Origin: an uncultured Eubacteriales bacterium
GTDB taxonomy: Bacteria > Bacillota > Clostridia > Lachnospirales > CAG-274
Direction of reading: 5' to 3'
Assembly: GCA_905201505.1 (NCBI GenBank)
Contig: CAJKOJ010000015.1
Coordinates: forward strand, 1 to 34,541
DNA: 34,541 bases
Part shown: positions 8,487-17,700 of the stretch, piece after piece
Layout: the number at the start of each line of letters is the position of its first letter
Position numbering within the stretch: the first letter of the stretch is position 1
Program-made: the position numbers and the translations under genes
The notes under the pieces: model-generated
What the model was told of the DNA's origin: nothing
The model's input: only the letters and a program-made list of their open reading frames with translations
Databases searched by the model: none

Positions 8487-9284
8487 ATGAACAATGTATT
8501 ACTTGCCTTTATATTAACTCTTATTGCAGGACTTAGCACAGGAATAGGAAGCTGCATTGCCTTTTTGACAAAACATACAAATAAAAAATTTCTTTCTGTA
8601 AGTCTTGGCTTTTCAGCAGGAGTAATGATTTATGTATCAATGATTGAAATCTTTTTCAAAGCTCAGGACTTGCTTGTTTTAAATATGGGTAAAAAAACAG
8701 GCAGTTTAATAACAGTACTTTCTTTTTTCGGCGGTATGCTTGTTATAGCTCTTATTGATAAAATTATTCCCTCAGAGGAAAACCCCCACGAAGTTAAATT
8801 GATTGAATATAAAGAAGAAAAACCTAGCAGTACAAAACTTATGCGTATGGGAGCAATTACTGCTGTCGCTATAGGAATTCACAATTTTCCCGAAGGACTT
8901 GCAACCTTTGTATCTGCATTACAGGAGCCAAGCGTTGCAATACCAATTGTAACAGCAATTGCACTTCATAACATTCCTGAAGGAATTGCTGTATCTGTTC
9001 CGATTTATCATGCCACCGGTTCAAAAATCAAAGCCTTTAAATATTCCTTTCTTTCAGGACTTGCAGAACCTGTAGGTGCCCTTATAGGATGGCTTATTTT
9101 AATGCCAATTATGAATGACATTGTATTTGGAATAATTTTTGCCGGTGTTGCCGGTATTATGGTTTTTATTTCCTTTGATGAACTTTTACCTTCAGCCAGA
9201 GAATATGGTGAACATCATCTTTCAATTTACGGATTAATTTCAGGTATGGCTGTTATGGCTGTAAGTTTGTTGTTATTTATGTAA
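8487..9284 (+). CDS. zupT: ZIP family metal transporter (ZupT-like)
   Basis: A 265-residue integral membrane protein with about eight hydrophobic segments. The two ZIP signature motifs, HNFPEG at 132-137 and HNIPEG at 161-166, supply the metal-binding site in TM4 and TM5. A polar loop rich in Glu and Lys lies at about 95-118. The family imports zinc, iron or manganese without ATP hydrolysis. The layout and length match ZupT. AGGAAGGAG precedes the ATG. A palindromic candidate operator between promoter and start suggests metal-responsive control. It converges with the GerMN operon, sharing a strong bidirectional terminator. Confidence 0.92.
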   Translation: MNNVLLAFILTLIAGLSTGIGSCIAFLTKHTNKKFLSVSLGFSAGVMIYVSMIEIFFKAQDLLVLNMGKKTGSLITVLSFFGGMLVIALIDKIIPSEENPHEVKLIEYKEEKPSSTKLMRMGAITAVAIGIHNFPEGLATFVSALQEPSVAIPIVTAIALHNIPEGIAVSVPIYHATGSKIKAFKYSFLSGLAEPVGALIGWLILMPIMNDIVFGIIFAGVAGIMVFISFDELLPSAREYGEHHLSIYGLISGMAVMAVSLLLFM

Positions 9285-9290
9285 AAGCAA

Positions 9291-9326
9291 GGCTGCTGCA
9301 AATATACTTTTATATTTGCAGCAGCC
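9291..9326. terminator. Bidirectional terminator between zupT and the GerMN gene
   Basis: A perfect 16-bp stem (GGCTGCTGCAAATATA, 9291-9306, with its complement 9311-9326) has a short loop. The T-tracts after it are interrupted. It separates convergent genes and shares its GGCTGCTG core with hairpins at 20121 and 34431. Confidence 0.75.
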
Positions 9327-9341
9327 TATTGTTTCTGTACT

Positions 9342-10295
9342 TTATTTTCTTATAAGTTCATTATTTCTCTCAAAAGTCTTGCTGAAATCCATATCTCCGT
9401 TATACTCATTTATTTTTTCACCCTCTATAAGGAACTGTACTTTATTAACAGTATTTACTTCTGTAAGAGAATTTACAATTGAATATATAGTTAATTTTTC
9501 AGGAACATTACTTTTTTTCTTCATAAACTCCCTGGAAAGATTTACATAACAAATTCCTTCTTCTGTCTTAATATCCTTGATTTTTGTATCTTCAGGAATT
9601 GTAGATAAAAGATTTGCTCCCTTACTGTTATCAGGTCCGTTTATAAGCTGTTCTACAATCTGATATTCAAGAGAAAGACTTTGCTTTACTTCCATACCTC
9701 TTTGCTGGCACACCAGCTTTGTTCCGTCCTGATTTGCAAAATAAAGAGATATAACCTGCCAGTTAGTTTTTTCAGGATTAATTGTCGGATTATTTAATAC
9801 AACACTTCTGTCAAGCACAGCTATTTTTTCACCGTTCCTGTCCATTACAGGTATACCGGCTACAGTAACACATACATTGTCAATAAAATCAAGGTCTGTC
9901 AGTGTATATACAAGGGAACCCATAGACAATATTTTAAGTTCGTTTGTCATATCATTATAGCTTGCTGCCAAGTCAATATAAGCAGTTCTTCCTGAATATC
10001 TTTTATCATTAACTTTAAATTCCTTAGGCAGACTTAACCCCAGATTTGTATTTTTAGATCCTGCAAAATACTCTTCAACAACAGAATTGAACATAAGTCT
10101 TTGGTCACTTACAGAATTTATAGCCCTTTTTTCAATTTCAAGAGTATTTGTATTCATATTTATATAATACATATTAAAGGAATCTGTACCCTCAGCCATT
10201 TTTACATTTTTAGTGTATACAAAAATAAGTGACACAATACAAAAAGCCAAAACAGCCAGAATTCCATACAAGAAATATCTTTTTATATTCCTCAT
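9342..10295 (-). CDS. Membrane-anchored GerMN domain protein
   Basis: A 317-residue protein with an N-terminal membrane anchor (about residues 8-26, YFLYGILAVLAFCIVSLIF) and an extracytoplasmic part made of two GerMN-type modules. The first spans about 40-160, including LGLSLPKEFKV and VYTLTDLDFIDNVCVTV. The second spans about 180-300, including YQIVEQLINGP, YVNLSREF and YSIVNSLTEVNTVNKVQFLI. GerMN domains occur in spore germination protein GerM and in envelope proteins such as LpqB. The ATG lies four bases from the histidine kinase stop, so it is the last gene of that operon. A role in envelope or spore-wall processes, possibly linked to signal input to the kinase, is inference. Confidence 0.85.
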   Translation of the reverse strand: MRNIKRYFLYGILAVLAFCIVSLIFVYTKNVKMAEGTDSFNMYYINMNTNTLEIEKRAINSVSDQRLMFNSVVEEYFAGSKNTNLGLSLPKEFKVNDKRYSGRTAYIDLAASYNDMTNELKILSMGSLVYTLTDLDFIDNVCVTVAGIPVMDRNGEKIAVLDRSVVLNNPTINPEKTNWQVISLYFANQDGTKLVCQQRGMEVKQSLSLEYQIVEQLINGPDNSKGANLLSTIPEDTKIKDIKTEEGICYVNLSREFMKKKSNVPEKLTIYSIVNSLTEVNTVNKVQFLIEGEKINEYNGDMDFSKTFERNNELIRK

Positions 10296-10298
10296 AGG

Positions 10299-11702
10299 CT
10301 ATCCCTCTTTTCTTTCCAGCGGCAAACGTACAATAAATGTTGCACCCTCATTTTCTCCGCTTATAATTTTGACAGAACCATTGTGTAGCATTATAACAGA
10401 ATGAGTAATTGCAAGTCCCAGTCCTGTTCCCCCTGTTTCTCTGTCACGTGTTTTATCAACTCTGTAAAATCTGTCAAATACTTTACTCTGCTCTTCTTCC
10501 GATATACCAATGCCCGAATCCTGTACAGTTATAAAACAGTCCTTGTTATCAGCATCAAGCAATACCTTGACATGTCCGCCTTCAGGAGTATATTTTATAC
10601 CGTTATCCACGAGGTTTGATACAGCAAGGCTTAATTTAACTTCGTCTCCCTTTAGTATGACATCCTTTGATGCCTGGAATGAAAGTTCAATATCCTTATC
10701 CTTAGCAAGAGGAGATAATCGCTTTACAATATCTCTTAACATTTTATTTGCATCTATAGCAGTAACTTTCAGTTTAGATTCATTAGGATCGTTTTTCACA
10801 AGAGCAAGCAAATCATTTACAATATCAGTCATTCTATCAATTTCAGAACTTATATCCTGCAAAAATTCCTTATACATTTCCTCAGGAACATTTTCCTGCA
10901 AAATCAGGGATTCACTTAAAACTTTTATTGAACTTAATGGTGTTTTAAGCTCATGAGAGACATTAGAGACAAACTCCTGCCTTGACTGATCGACTTCTTC
11001 AAGCCTTTTTGTCATTGTATTTACAGCTTCTCCAAGCTCGGTAAATTCATTTTTACCCTTTATTTCAATTCTCTGATGAAGCTGTCCGGCTGAAATCTTT
11101 TTAATAGTATCAAGGACATTTTTAAGTGGTCCGAATATTATCTGAGACATAAATATAACTAAGGCAATAACAATGATTATAATAAACAAAGTAACTATAA
11201 TCCACTTATTTGATATTTCCCCAATCAGCTGATATACATCACTAAAAGAAGATATAACAAGAACAGCACCTATTTTATTTGAGTTGTCATCTTCAATATA
11301 AGCTGAAGCATATATTGCCTGTTCTTCTTTTCTTAAATTTGCCTCATCTCTTCCTGCAAGAGCTACAAGTATTTCAGGTACAATAAACATTTTGTCTATT
11401 ACCATACCATTTGTATCAGCAACTACATACCCATCCTTATCAACTACGATTATTCGGCAATTTTCCTCAACACTTCGGTCATCTAAGTCCTGCCAGAACT
11501 GCTCTTGCTTTGATTTATCTGTAAGGTAGTCAGCCTTTTGTATATTACCTGCTATCTTATTTGCCTGATAAAGTACTTCCTTTTCATTTGTATCTTCAAA
11601 GTACACTTGCAAAGTCTTAGTTGTATTAAATGAAAAGAAAAGTAATGGTATTATACCAATAATAAGGTATGTAATAAGCATCTGAAACTTTACGCTTCTC
11701 AC
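10299..11702 (-). CDS. Sensor histidine kinase, WalK/PhoR-like
   Basis: A membrane sensor kinase of 467 residues that pairs with the response regulator upstream. From the chosen start: TM1 at about 8-25, an extracytoplasmic PAS-like sensor region (about 26-165), TM2 at about 166-190, a HAMP linker (about 187-239), the H-box SHELKTP with the phosphorylated H250, and a HATPase domain (N box SNLVDNGIKY, G boxes DSGIGI and GGTGLGLAI). A longer frame opens at 11801 but would overlap the regulator by 68 nt. The GTG at 11702 has AAAGGT six bases upstream and gives the typical N-terminus VRSVKFQ. The signal is unknown; cell-wall stress is plausible from neighbouring genes. Confidence 0.9.
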   Translation of the reverse strand: MRSVKFQMLITYLIIGIIPLLFFSFNTTKTLQVYFEDTNEKEVLYQANKIAGNIQKADYLTDKSKQEQFWQDLDDRSVEENCRIIVVDKDGYVVADTNGMVIDKMFIVPEILVALAGRDEANLRKEEQAIYASAYIEDDNSNKIGAVLVISSFSDVYQLIGEISNKWIIVTLFIIIIVIALVIFMSQIIFGPLKNVLDTIKKISAGQLHQRIEIKGKNEFTELGEAVNTMTKRLEEVDQSRQEFVSNVSHELKTPLSSIKVLSESLILQENVPEEMYKEFLQDISSEIDRMTDIVNDLLALVKNDPNESKLKVTAIDANKMLRDIVKRLSPLAKDKDIELSFQASKDVILKGDEVKLSLAVSNLVDNGIKYTPEGGHVKVLLDADNKDCFITVQDSGIGISEEEQSKVFDRFYRVDKTRDRETGGTGLGLAITHSVIMLHNGSVKIISGENEGATFIVRLPLERKEG

Positions 11703-11733
11703 ATCAATACCTTTAATCCATTGTAAAAACCTA

Positions 11734-12423
11734 TTACTGGAAATAGTAACCAACTCCCCACTTAGTATGGATATACTGAGGGTCACTAGGGTTAGCCTCA
11801 ATCTTTTCTCTTAAACGTCTTACATGCACATCAACAGAACGAGCATCTCCCGGATAACCATACCCCCAAAGTGTATTAAGAAGATTTTCCCTGCTGTAAA
11901 CCTTCCCTGGATTTTTAACAAAAAGTTCAAGAAGATCAAATTCCTTAGCAGTAAGATTTTTTTCTTTACCGTTTATAAAGCATCTTCTGCTTTCAAGGTC
12001 AATTTCAAGGTCCTTTGCCCTTATTACATTTGATTTAGGTTCTTCTTTTACAACAGACCTTACACTTCTTCTTAAAATTGCTTTAATTCTTGCTTTAAGC
12101 TCCAATATATTAAATGGCTTTGTAATGTAGTCATCTGCACCGTATTCAAGTCCCATTATCTTGTCCATATCTTCGCCTTTAGCTGTAACCATAATAATAG
12201 GAACATTAGAAAACTCTCTGATCATTCTGCAAACTTCAAGCCCATCAATTTTAGGAAGCATTACATCCAGGAGAATTAAAGAATAGTCGTGTGCCTTTGC
12301 AAGTCTGAAAGCTTCTTCTCCGTCATAAGCAGCATCAACTTCCATACCTTCCTGTTCAAGACTAAATTTAATACCTTTTACAATTAATTTTTCATCATCT
12401 ACAACTAAAATTTTATGTGCCAT
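11734..12423 (-). CDS. Response regulator, OmpR/PhoB family (WalR-like)
   Basis: A 229-residue two-domain regulator. The receiver domain (1-120) has the acidic pair D9/D10, the phosphoacceptor D53 in LILLDVMLP, T80 and K102 in the ITKPF loop. The winged-helix DNA-binding domain (about 133-229) contains LTAKEFDLLELF, VYSRENLLNTLWGY and VDVHVRRLREKI, ending with WGVGYYF. These are hallmarks of the OmpR class and close to WalR/PhoP-type regulators. The gene starts three bases after the ComEA-like gene and is followed by the cognate kinase after 31 nt. Confidence 0.93.
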   Translation of the reverse strand: MAHKILVVDDEKLIVKGIKFSLEQEGMEVDAAYDGEEAFRLAKAHDYSLILLDVMLPKIDGLEVCRMIREFSNVPIIMVTAKGEDMDKIMGLEYGADDYITKPFNILELKARIKAILRRSVRSVVKEEPKSNVIRAKDLEIDLESRRCFINGKEKNLTAKEFDLLELFVKNPGKVYSRENLLNTLWGYGYPGDARSVDVHVRRLREKIEANPSDPQYIHTKWGVGYYFQ

Positions 12424-12425
12424 TT

Positions 12426-12785
12426 TTATTCCTCCACTGTTATTTTGTCCTTAATCTTTTCAAGCAAGGCTTCTCCTATACCATTTACATTAAGCAGCTC
12501 CTCACTGCTTTTATCCCTGCCGTGCTTTTCTCTATATTCTATAATACTTTTAGCCTTTTTATCCCCTATACCCTCAAGAGCAGTAAGCTCATAAATATCT
12601 GCTTTGTTTATATTTATAATATAAGGTATATTCTTACTTTCATCAGCATCTTTAACCTCAGCACTTACACTTATTCTTTCAGCATCCGTATGCCTTTTCA
12701 TTAAATCTTCATAGTTCAAAGAGTACCAAACTCCAGATATAAATACAAACATAATAAAAAATATATAATAAATTTTCTTATTCAT
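12426..12785 (-). CDS. Membrane-anchored helix-hairpin-helix protein, ComEA-like
   Basis: A 119-residue protein with an N-terminal hydrophobic anchor (about residues 4-21), a short linker, and tandem helix-hairpin-helix motifs in the C-terminal half (ALEGIGDKKAKSIIEYRE and NVNGIGEALLEKI). This is the layout of ComEA, the double-stranded-DNA receptor of natural transformation. It is shorter than Bacillus ComEA (about 205 residues) and lacks its oligomerisation region. It is first in the operon with the two-component system and the GerMN protein, and no other competence genes are nearby. It may serve DNA binding at the membrane, but competence itself is not shown. Confidence 0.85.
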   Translation of the reverse strand: MNKKIYYIFFIMFVFISGVWYSLNYEDLMKRHTDAERISVSAEVKDADESKNIPYIININKADIYELTALEGIGDKKAKSIIEYREKHGRDKSSEELLNVNGIGEALLEKIKDKITVEE

Positions 12786-12841
12786 AAACTGCTCCGTTTA
12801 ATTAATATGGTCAAAATTCAATAAATTTTAATTTATAGCTC

Positions 12842-12870
12842 TTGATTGTAATCAAATTTTATATTATAAT
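12842..12870 (+). promoter_or_regulatory. Sigma-A promoter of the carboxypeptidase gene
   Basis: TTGATT (12842-12847), a 17-nt spacer and a perfect TATAAT (12865-12870) lie about 34 nt before the ATG. Confidence 0.75.
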
Positions 12871-12903
12871 GTAATAGTTTGATTTTAAACAAGGAGAATG
12901 ATT

Positions 12904-14433
12904 ATGATTAATAAACCTACTCTATATAATTTTATCACATTTTTATTAATTTTTACAGTACTTTTTTCTGTTAATTCTGTAGAAATTTTTGCTGAGCCTG
13001 AGACAAACACAAGTCAAAATGCTGAAACTGCTACAGAAACCACCACAGAAGCACCCTCAGTTATAAAAAACTATGCAGATGCAAATACAGAACTTACACT
13101 TAATTCAAGAGCCGCTATATTAATAGATGCAAATACGGGAACTGTAATTTATGAAAAAAACGCTCATGAAAAACTTTACCCTGCAAGCATAACAAAAGTC
13201 CTTACCGGATATATTGCCTGCAGTGAAGGTAATCTTGATGATACTCTTACCGTTTCACAAAGTGCTGTTGACGGTATGGGAGCCGGCGGCAGCAGTATAG
13301 GACTTGTACCTGGTGAACAAGTTAATTTCAGAGATGGTATGTATGGAGTTATGCTTGAATCAGCAAATGAAGTATGTATGGCAATTGCTGAGCATATGTA
13401 TGGTTCAGCTAATGCATTTGCTGCAAAAATGAATGAAGTTGCAAAGTCATTAGGCTGTAAGGAAAGTAATTTTACAAATCCTCACGGTTTCCATGACAAC
13501 AATCACTATACAACCTGCTATGATATGGCACTTATTGCAAAAAAGGCAGTTACTAACGAGGATTTTAACCAAATATGGGGCACAATATCCCACCAGATTC
13601 CTGCAACCAATTTAAATGTCGCAAGATACCTTAACCACAAGGATAAAATGATAAAACCAACCTCTGAATACTTTTATCCCGACCTTTTGGGCGGAAAAAC
13701 AGGCTATACCGATGAAGCAGGTAACACTCTTGTAAGCTATGCCGAAAGAGACGGTGCGTCACTTATTTCAGTTGTAATGAGAGCAGATGGTTATAACAAT
13801 ACATACAAAGATTCAATTGCTCTTCTCGACTATGGATTTTCAGTATATAACAGCAGAGAAACTATTTTCAATGCAGCAGAATATTCCACACTATCAAATG
13901 TAATTCAAAATTATAAGGATAAGACTTACGTTTTAGGTACAGTATCAATTGGTGCTGCAGAAAATGTCGATATGGCACTTCCAAAATTTATAACAGATGA
14001 CAAAATTGTAGTTAAAGCAAATATTGATAAAGAACTTGCTGCCCCTGTAAGTATTAATGACATAGTAGGCTCAATTGACATATATTATGAAGATGCACTT
14101 CTCGCTTCAGTTGATGCAATAGCAACAAGTGAAGCACCTGCTTTATCAGACAAAGAACTTGCCAAAAGAGCATTAAAAGATAATTTAAGAACTTTTGTAT
14201 TAATCCCATTTATGGTCTTGCTAATTTTATTCTTACTTTTTCTCATTATAGTATTTATAGAATCAGTAATAAATAAAATAACAAGGAAAAGGAAAAAAAG
14301 AAGGAGAAAAGTAAGCCATTCAAATAAAACAAAAACATTACACAGCAGAAAAGGACATGCACCTCATCATAAAAAAACTCCGTCTAAAAAAAGACGCTCT
14401 GATTTAAAAAGAACAAATAAACATAAATATTAA
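12904..14433 (+). CDS. D-alanyl-D-alanine carboxypeptidase, DacF/PBP5 family
   Basis: A penicillin-binding protein of 509 residues that trims the terminal D-alanine of peptidoglycan stem peptides outside the membrane. An N-terminal signal segment (about 9-30) is followed by a Thr/Glu-rich linker. The catalytic triad motifs are SITK (95-98), SAN (153-155) and KTG (265-267). A beta-rich PBP5-C-like domain comes next. A C-terminal membrane segment (about 430-455) then leads to a very basic cytoplasmic-looking tail of Lys, Arg and His. This tail replaces the usual amphipathic helix. The ATG at 12904 is preferred over the one at 12898 because AAGGAG is then seven bases away. It is monocistronic. 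Confidence 0.92.
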   Translation: MINKPTLYNFITFLLIFTVLFSVNSVEIFAEPETNTSQNAETATETTTEAPSVIKNYADANTELTLNSRAAILIDANTGTVIYEKNAHEKLYPASITKVLTGYIACSEGNLDDTLTVSQSAVDGMGAGGSSIGLVPGEQVNFRDGMYGVMLESANEVCMAIAEHMYGSANAFAAKMNEVAKSLGCKESNFTNPHGFHDNNHYTTCYDMALIAKKAVTNEDFNQIWGTISHQIPATNLNVARYLNHKDKMIKPTSEYFYPDLLGGKTGYTDEAGNTLVSYAERDGASLISVVMRADGYNNTYKDSIALLDYGFSVYNSRETIFNAAEYSTLSNVIQNYKDKTYVLGTVSIGAAENVDMALPKFITDDKIVVKANIDKELAAPVSINDIVGSIDIYYEDALLASVDAIATSEAPALSDKELAKRALKDNLRTFVLIPFMVLLILFLLFLIIVFIESVINKITRKRKKRRRKVSHSNKTKTLHSRKGHAPHHKKTPSKKRRSDLKRTNKHKY

Positions 14434-14435
14434 CT

Positions 14436-14476
14436 AAAATAAGGCAGTTATTATTGTTAAGACTGCCTTATTTTTA
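14436..14476 (+). terminator. Terminator after the carboxypeptidase gene
   Basis: AAATAAGGCAGT pairs with ACTGCCTTATTT around a 13-nt loop, ending in five T. It directly follows the stop codon. Confidence 0.85.
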
Positions 14477-14498
14477 TTTCAATTTAATTAAATTAATA

Positions 14499-14527
14499 TT
14501 GATTTTGAATCTGATTTATAGTATTAT
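14499..14527 (+). promoter_or_regulatory. Promoter of the uxa operon
   Basis: TTGATT (14499-14504) and TATTAT (14522-14527) are 17 nt apart, about 36 nt before uxaB. No clear operator palindrome or riboswitch was recognised here. Confidence 0.6.
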
Positions 14528-14569
14528 AGTATTAGGTAAATAATAATATTATAAATGGAGGTTTATCCA

Positions 14570-16117
14570 ATGGAAAAATTAACCAGAAATCTATTAACTA
14601 ATGGCTTTAAGTTTAATGATGACTTAGCTATGGGCAGCACAGCTGCTAAGCGTACTGAAAAGGTGCTCCAGTTTGGTGAGGGTAACTTTCTTCGTGCATT
14701 TGTAGATTATATGTTTGATGAAATTAATGCACAGGGCTTATTTGACGGCGGCATTACACTTGTTCAGCCAATTCCCGGCGGAGATTTCTTAAGAAATATA
14801 CTTAATGAGCAGGAGGGTCTTTACACTCTTATTGCAAGAGGTCGTGAAAACGGTGAAAAGGTTGTTTCAAAAAGACTTATCACTTGTGTAAACAGATGTA
14901 TTAACCCTTATGTTGATTTCAACACATACAATGAATGTGCAAAAAATCCAGAATTGAGATTTGTTGTTTCAAATACTACAGAAGCCGGAATTACATGGAA
15001 TGAAGAAGAAATGGTTACAGACAAGCCTCAGGATTCTTTCCCTGCTAAAGTAGCAAACTTCTTATATGTAAGATTTAAGGAATTTAACGGCGACAGCAGC
15101 AAGGGTCTTATTTTCATTCCTTGTGAACTTATTGATGACAATGGTAAAACTTTAAAGAAGTTTGTATTAAAGCATGCTGAAAATTGGAACCTCGGCAAGG
15201 ACTTTATTGACTGGATTGAAAATGCCTGTGTATTTACAAGTACTCTTGTTGACAGAATAGTAACAGGTTATCCTCGCAACGAAGCTAAAGAATTATGTGA
15301 ACAGTTTGGTTATGAGGACAATGCTATTGACACAAGTGAAATTTTCCATACTTGGGTTATTGAGGGTCCTGCTGAACTTGAAAAAGAACTTCCATTCCCT
15401 AAGGCAGGTCTTAAAGTTATATTTACACCTGATGTTAAGCCTTATAAGAAGCGTAAGGTTAGAATTCTTAACGGAGCTCATACTTGTTCTGTTCTTGGTG
15501 CTTACCTTGCAGGTCATGATATAGTTCGTAATGTTATGAACGATGAATTATTCTACAAGTATCTTGAAGATGCACTTAATAACGAAATTATTCCTGCTAT
15601 TACAAGCGAAGAGCTTACATATGAGGACTTAAAGGGATTTGCAGATGCTGTATTTGACAGATTTAAAAATCCGTTTATTGATCATAAGCTCTTGGATATT
15701 TCACTCAACTCAACTTCTAAATTTGAGGCTCGTGTACTTCACACTATTAATGAATATTATGAACAGAAGAAGGAACTTCCTAAGATTCTTACATTCTCAT
15801 TTGCTGCATATCTTGCATTCTACAAGGGTACAGAAATCAAAGACGGTGCTTTAATCGGTCACAGAGGAGAAGAAGAATATCCTATTAAAGACAGTGCAAA
15901 CGTACTTGAATTTTACAAGAATCTTTGGACAGGTGTTGCAACAACTGATAAGTCAGCTGTTGCAGACCTTGTTAAGAAAGTTTGTGCTAATACAGACTTC
16001 TGGCTTGGTCAGGATCTTAACACAACATTAGGCAGCTTCCCTGAAGTTGTAACAGATCATTTATACAACATTCTTAACAATGGTGTTGTATCAGAAGTTA
16101 AAAAGGTTTTAGCATAA
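14570..16117 (+). CDS. uxaB: Tagaturonate reductase (altronate oxidoreductase)
   Basis: A 515-residue member of the mannitol dehydrogenase/UxaB family. It reduces tagaturonate to altronate with NADH in galacturonate breakdown. The N-terminal nucleotide-binding region begins VLQFGEGNFLRAFVDY, and the conserved catalytic region contains KRKVRILNGAHT with the lysine, asparagine and histidine typical of the family. The ATG at 14570 is chosen because the earlier in-frame ATG (14555) lies inside the ribosome site GGAGG. It is first of three genes; uxaA follows after 23 nt. UxaB and UxuB share this fold, so fructuronate reduction cannot be excluded, but UxaA next door favours tagaturonate. Confidence 0.92.
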   Translation: MEKLTRNLLTNGFKFNDDLAMGSTAAKRTEKVLQFGEGNFLRAFVDYMFDEINAQGLFDGGITLVQPIPGGDFLRNILNEQEGLYTLIARGRENGEKVVSKRLITCVNRCINPYVDFNTYNECAKNPELRFVVSNTTEAGITWNEEEMVTDKPQDSFPAKVANFLYVRFKEFNGDSSKGLIFIPCELIDDNGKTLKKFVLKHAENWNLGKDFIDWIENACVFTSTLVDRIVTGYPRNEAKELCEQFGYEDNAIDTSEIFHTWVIEGPAELEKELPFPKAGLKVIFTPDVKPYKKRKVRILNGAHTCSVLGAYLAGHDIVRNVMNDELFYKYLEDALNNEIIPAITSEELTYEDLKGFADAVFDRFKNPFIDHKLLDISLNSTSKFEARVLHTINEYYEQKKELPKILTFSFAAYLAFYKGTEIKDGALIGHRGEEEYPIKDSANVLEFYKNLWTGVATTDKSAVADLVKKVCANTDFWLGQDLNTTLGSFPEVVTDHLYNILNNGVVSEVKKVLA

Positions 16118-16140
16118 TAATACACAAAACGGAGGATAAT

Positions 16141-17619
16141 ATGAATACAAACAATGCTATTAAAATAAATGATAATGATAACGTTGTTGTAGCCCTTCGC
16201 AATATTGCTGCCGGCGAGGAAATCTTCGGTGTAAAAGCAGCGGAAAATATCGACAGGGGCCATAAGATGGCCCTTGTTGACGTTAAAGAGGGCGAAAACA
16301 TTATCAAGTACGGCTACCCTATCGGTCATGCAACAAGAGATATTAAAGCCGGTGAATGGGTTCATACTCATAATATAAAAACTAATCTCAGTTCCACACT
16401 TGAATATACCTATACTCCGCAGTTAAGGGATATTCCGGTCACAAGAAAAGATACATTTATGGGTTATGTACGCAAAAACGGTGAAGTCGGTATCAGAAAT
16501 GAAATATGGATTGTAAATACAGTAGGCTGTGTAAACGGTGTTTCAAATGCAATTGTTGCAGAAGCTAACAAGAGATTTGGCGGAAGAGTAGACGGTATAT
16601 ATAACTTTGTTCATCCTTATGGCTGTTCACAGCTTGGTGAAGATCATGAAAATACTCAGAAGCTTTTAAAGGGTATGGTTAATCACCCTAATGCAGCAGG
16701 TGTACTTGTGTTAAGTCTTGGATGTGAAAACAACAACCTCAACGAATTCAAAAAAGTTCTTGGTGATTATGACGAAGAAAGAGTTAAGTTCTTAATTACT
16801 CAGGAAAGTGATGATGAAATTGAAGAAGCAATGTCTAAGATTGAAGACCTTGTAAAGTATGCTGAACAGTTTAAGCAGGAAGAATGCCCTGCTTCAAAAC
16901 TTGTCATAGGTCTTAAATGCGGTGGTTCTGACGGTCTTTCAGGCATTACAGCTAACCCTCTTATAGGCAGAATTTCAGACATTATAGTCGCTAACGGAGG
17001 CAAAACTGTTCTTTCAGAAGTACCTGAGATGTTTGGTGCTGAAACAATGCTTATGGACAGATGTAAGACACCGGAACTCTTTGAAAAAACAGTTGACCTT
17101 ATTAACAATTTTAAAGAGTACTTTATAAGTCATGGTGAACCTGTAGGTGAAAACCCTTCACCGGGCAACAAAAAAGGCGGCATTACAACACTTGAGGATA
17201 AATCCCTTGGCTGTACGCAAAAAGGCGGTACTTCAAATGTTATGGGTGTTCTTAAATACGGTGAAAAAGCTACTGCTGATGGCCTTAGTCTTTTACAGGG
17301 ACCTGGTAATGATATTGTTGCAATAAGCGGTATGATGGCGTCAGGCTGTCACATAATTCTCTTTTCAACCGGCCGCGGTACCCCTGTCGGTTCACCTGTT
17401 CCTACAGTTAAAATTGCTACAAATTCTGCTCTTGCAGAAAAGAAACCAAACTGGATTGACTGGAATGCAGGCAAACTTGTTGAGGATAAACAAATGGATG
17501 AATATGCTGAAGAATTTTTCAAATACATTCTTGATGTTGCCTCAGACAAAATTAAAACTAAAAATGAAATTAATGGTTACAGAGAAATTGCTATTTTTAA
17601 AAACGGTGTAACACTATAA
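16141..17619 (+). CDS. uxaA: Altronate dehydratase
   Basis: A 492-residue enzyme that dehydrates D-altronate to 2-keto-3-deoxygluconate. The N-terminal SAF domain (about residues 1-95) is followed by the large GarD/UxaA catalytic domain. The catalytic domain contains NTVGCVNGVSNAI, HPYGCSQLGEDHENTQ, LGCENNN, GLKCGGSDGLSG and a late SGCHIILFSTGRGTPVGSP. The conserved cysteines and histidines are thought to bind an iron cofactor. Both halves are present and intact, as in the single-polypeptide E. coli form. CGGAGG precedes the ATG. It is the middle gene of the uronate operon. Confidence 0.95.
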   Translation: MNTNNAIKINDNDNVVVALRNIAAGEEIFGVKAAENIDRGHKMALVDVKEGENIIKYGYPIGHATRDIKAGEWVHTHNIKTNLSSTLEYTYTPQLRDIPVTRKDTFMGYVRKNGEVGIRNEIWIVNTVGCVNGVSNAIVAEANKRFGGRVDGIYNFVHPYGCSQLGEDHENTQKLLKGMVNHPNAAGVLVLSLGCENNNLNEFKKVLGDYDEERVKFLITQESDDEIEEAMSKIEDLVKYAEQFKQEECPASKLVIGLKCGGSDGLSGITANPLIGRISDIIVANGGKTVLSEVPEMFGAETMLMDRCKTPELFEKTVDLINNFKEYFISHGEPVGENPSPGNKKGGITTLEDKSLGCTQKGGTSNVMGVLKYGEKATADGLSLLQGPGNDIVAISGMMASGCHIILFSTGRGTPVGSPVPTVKIATNSALAEKKPNWIDWNAGKLVEDKQMDEYAEEFFKYILDVASDKIKTKNEINGYREIAIFKNGVTL

Positions 17620-17645
17620 TTTACTAATGTAAGTTTTGTTAATTC

Positions 17646-17666
17646 GCAGAGGATTAACACCTCTGC
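17646..17666 (+). terminator. Intercistronic hairpin between uxaA and uxaC
   Basis: GCAGAGG and CCTCTGC form a perfect 7-bp stem with a 7-nt loop. The sequence after it is AT-rich without a pure T run, so it may be an mRNA processing or stability element or a leaky terminator. Confidence 0.45.
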
Positions 17667-17700
17667 TTAAATTTAAATTAATTATATGGAGGAAATTAAA

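Noticed and set aside
12842..12855. Near-palindrome TTGATTGTAATCAA considered as an operator
   Set aside because: It coincides with the -35 element of the carboxypeptidase promoter and has two central mismatches, so the promoter explanation is sufficient.
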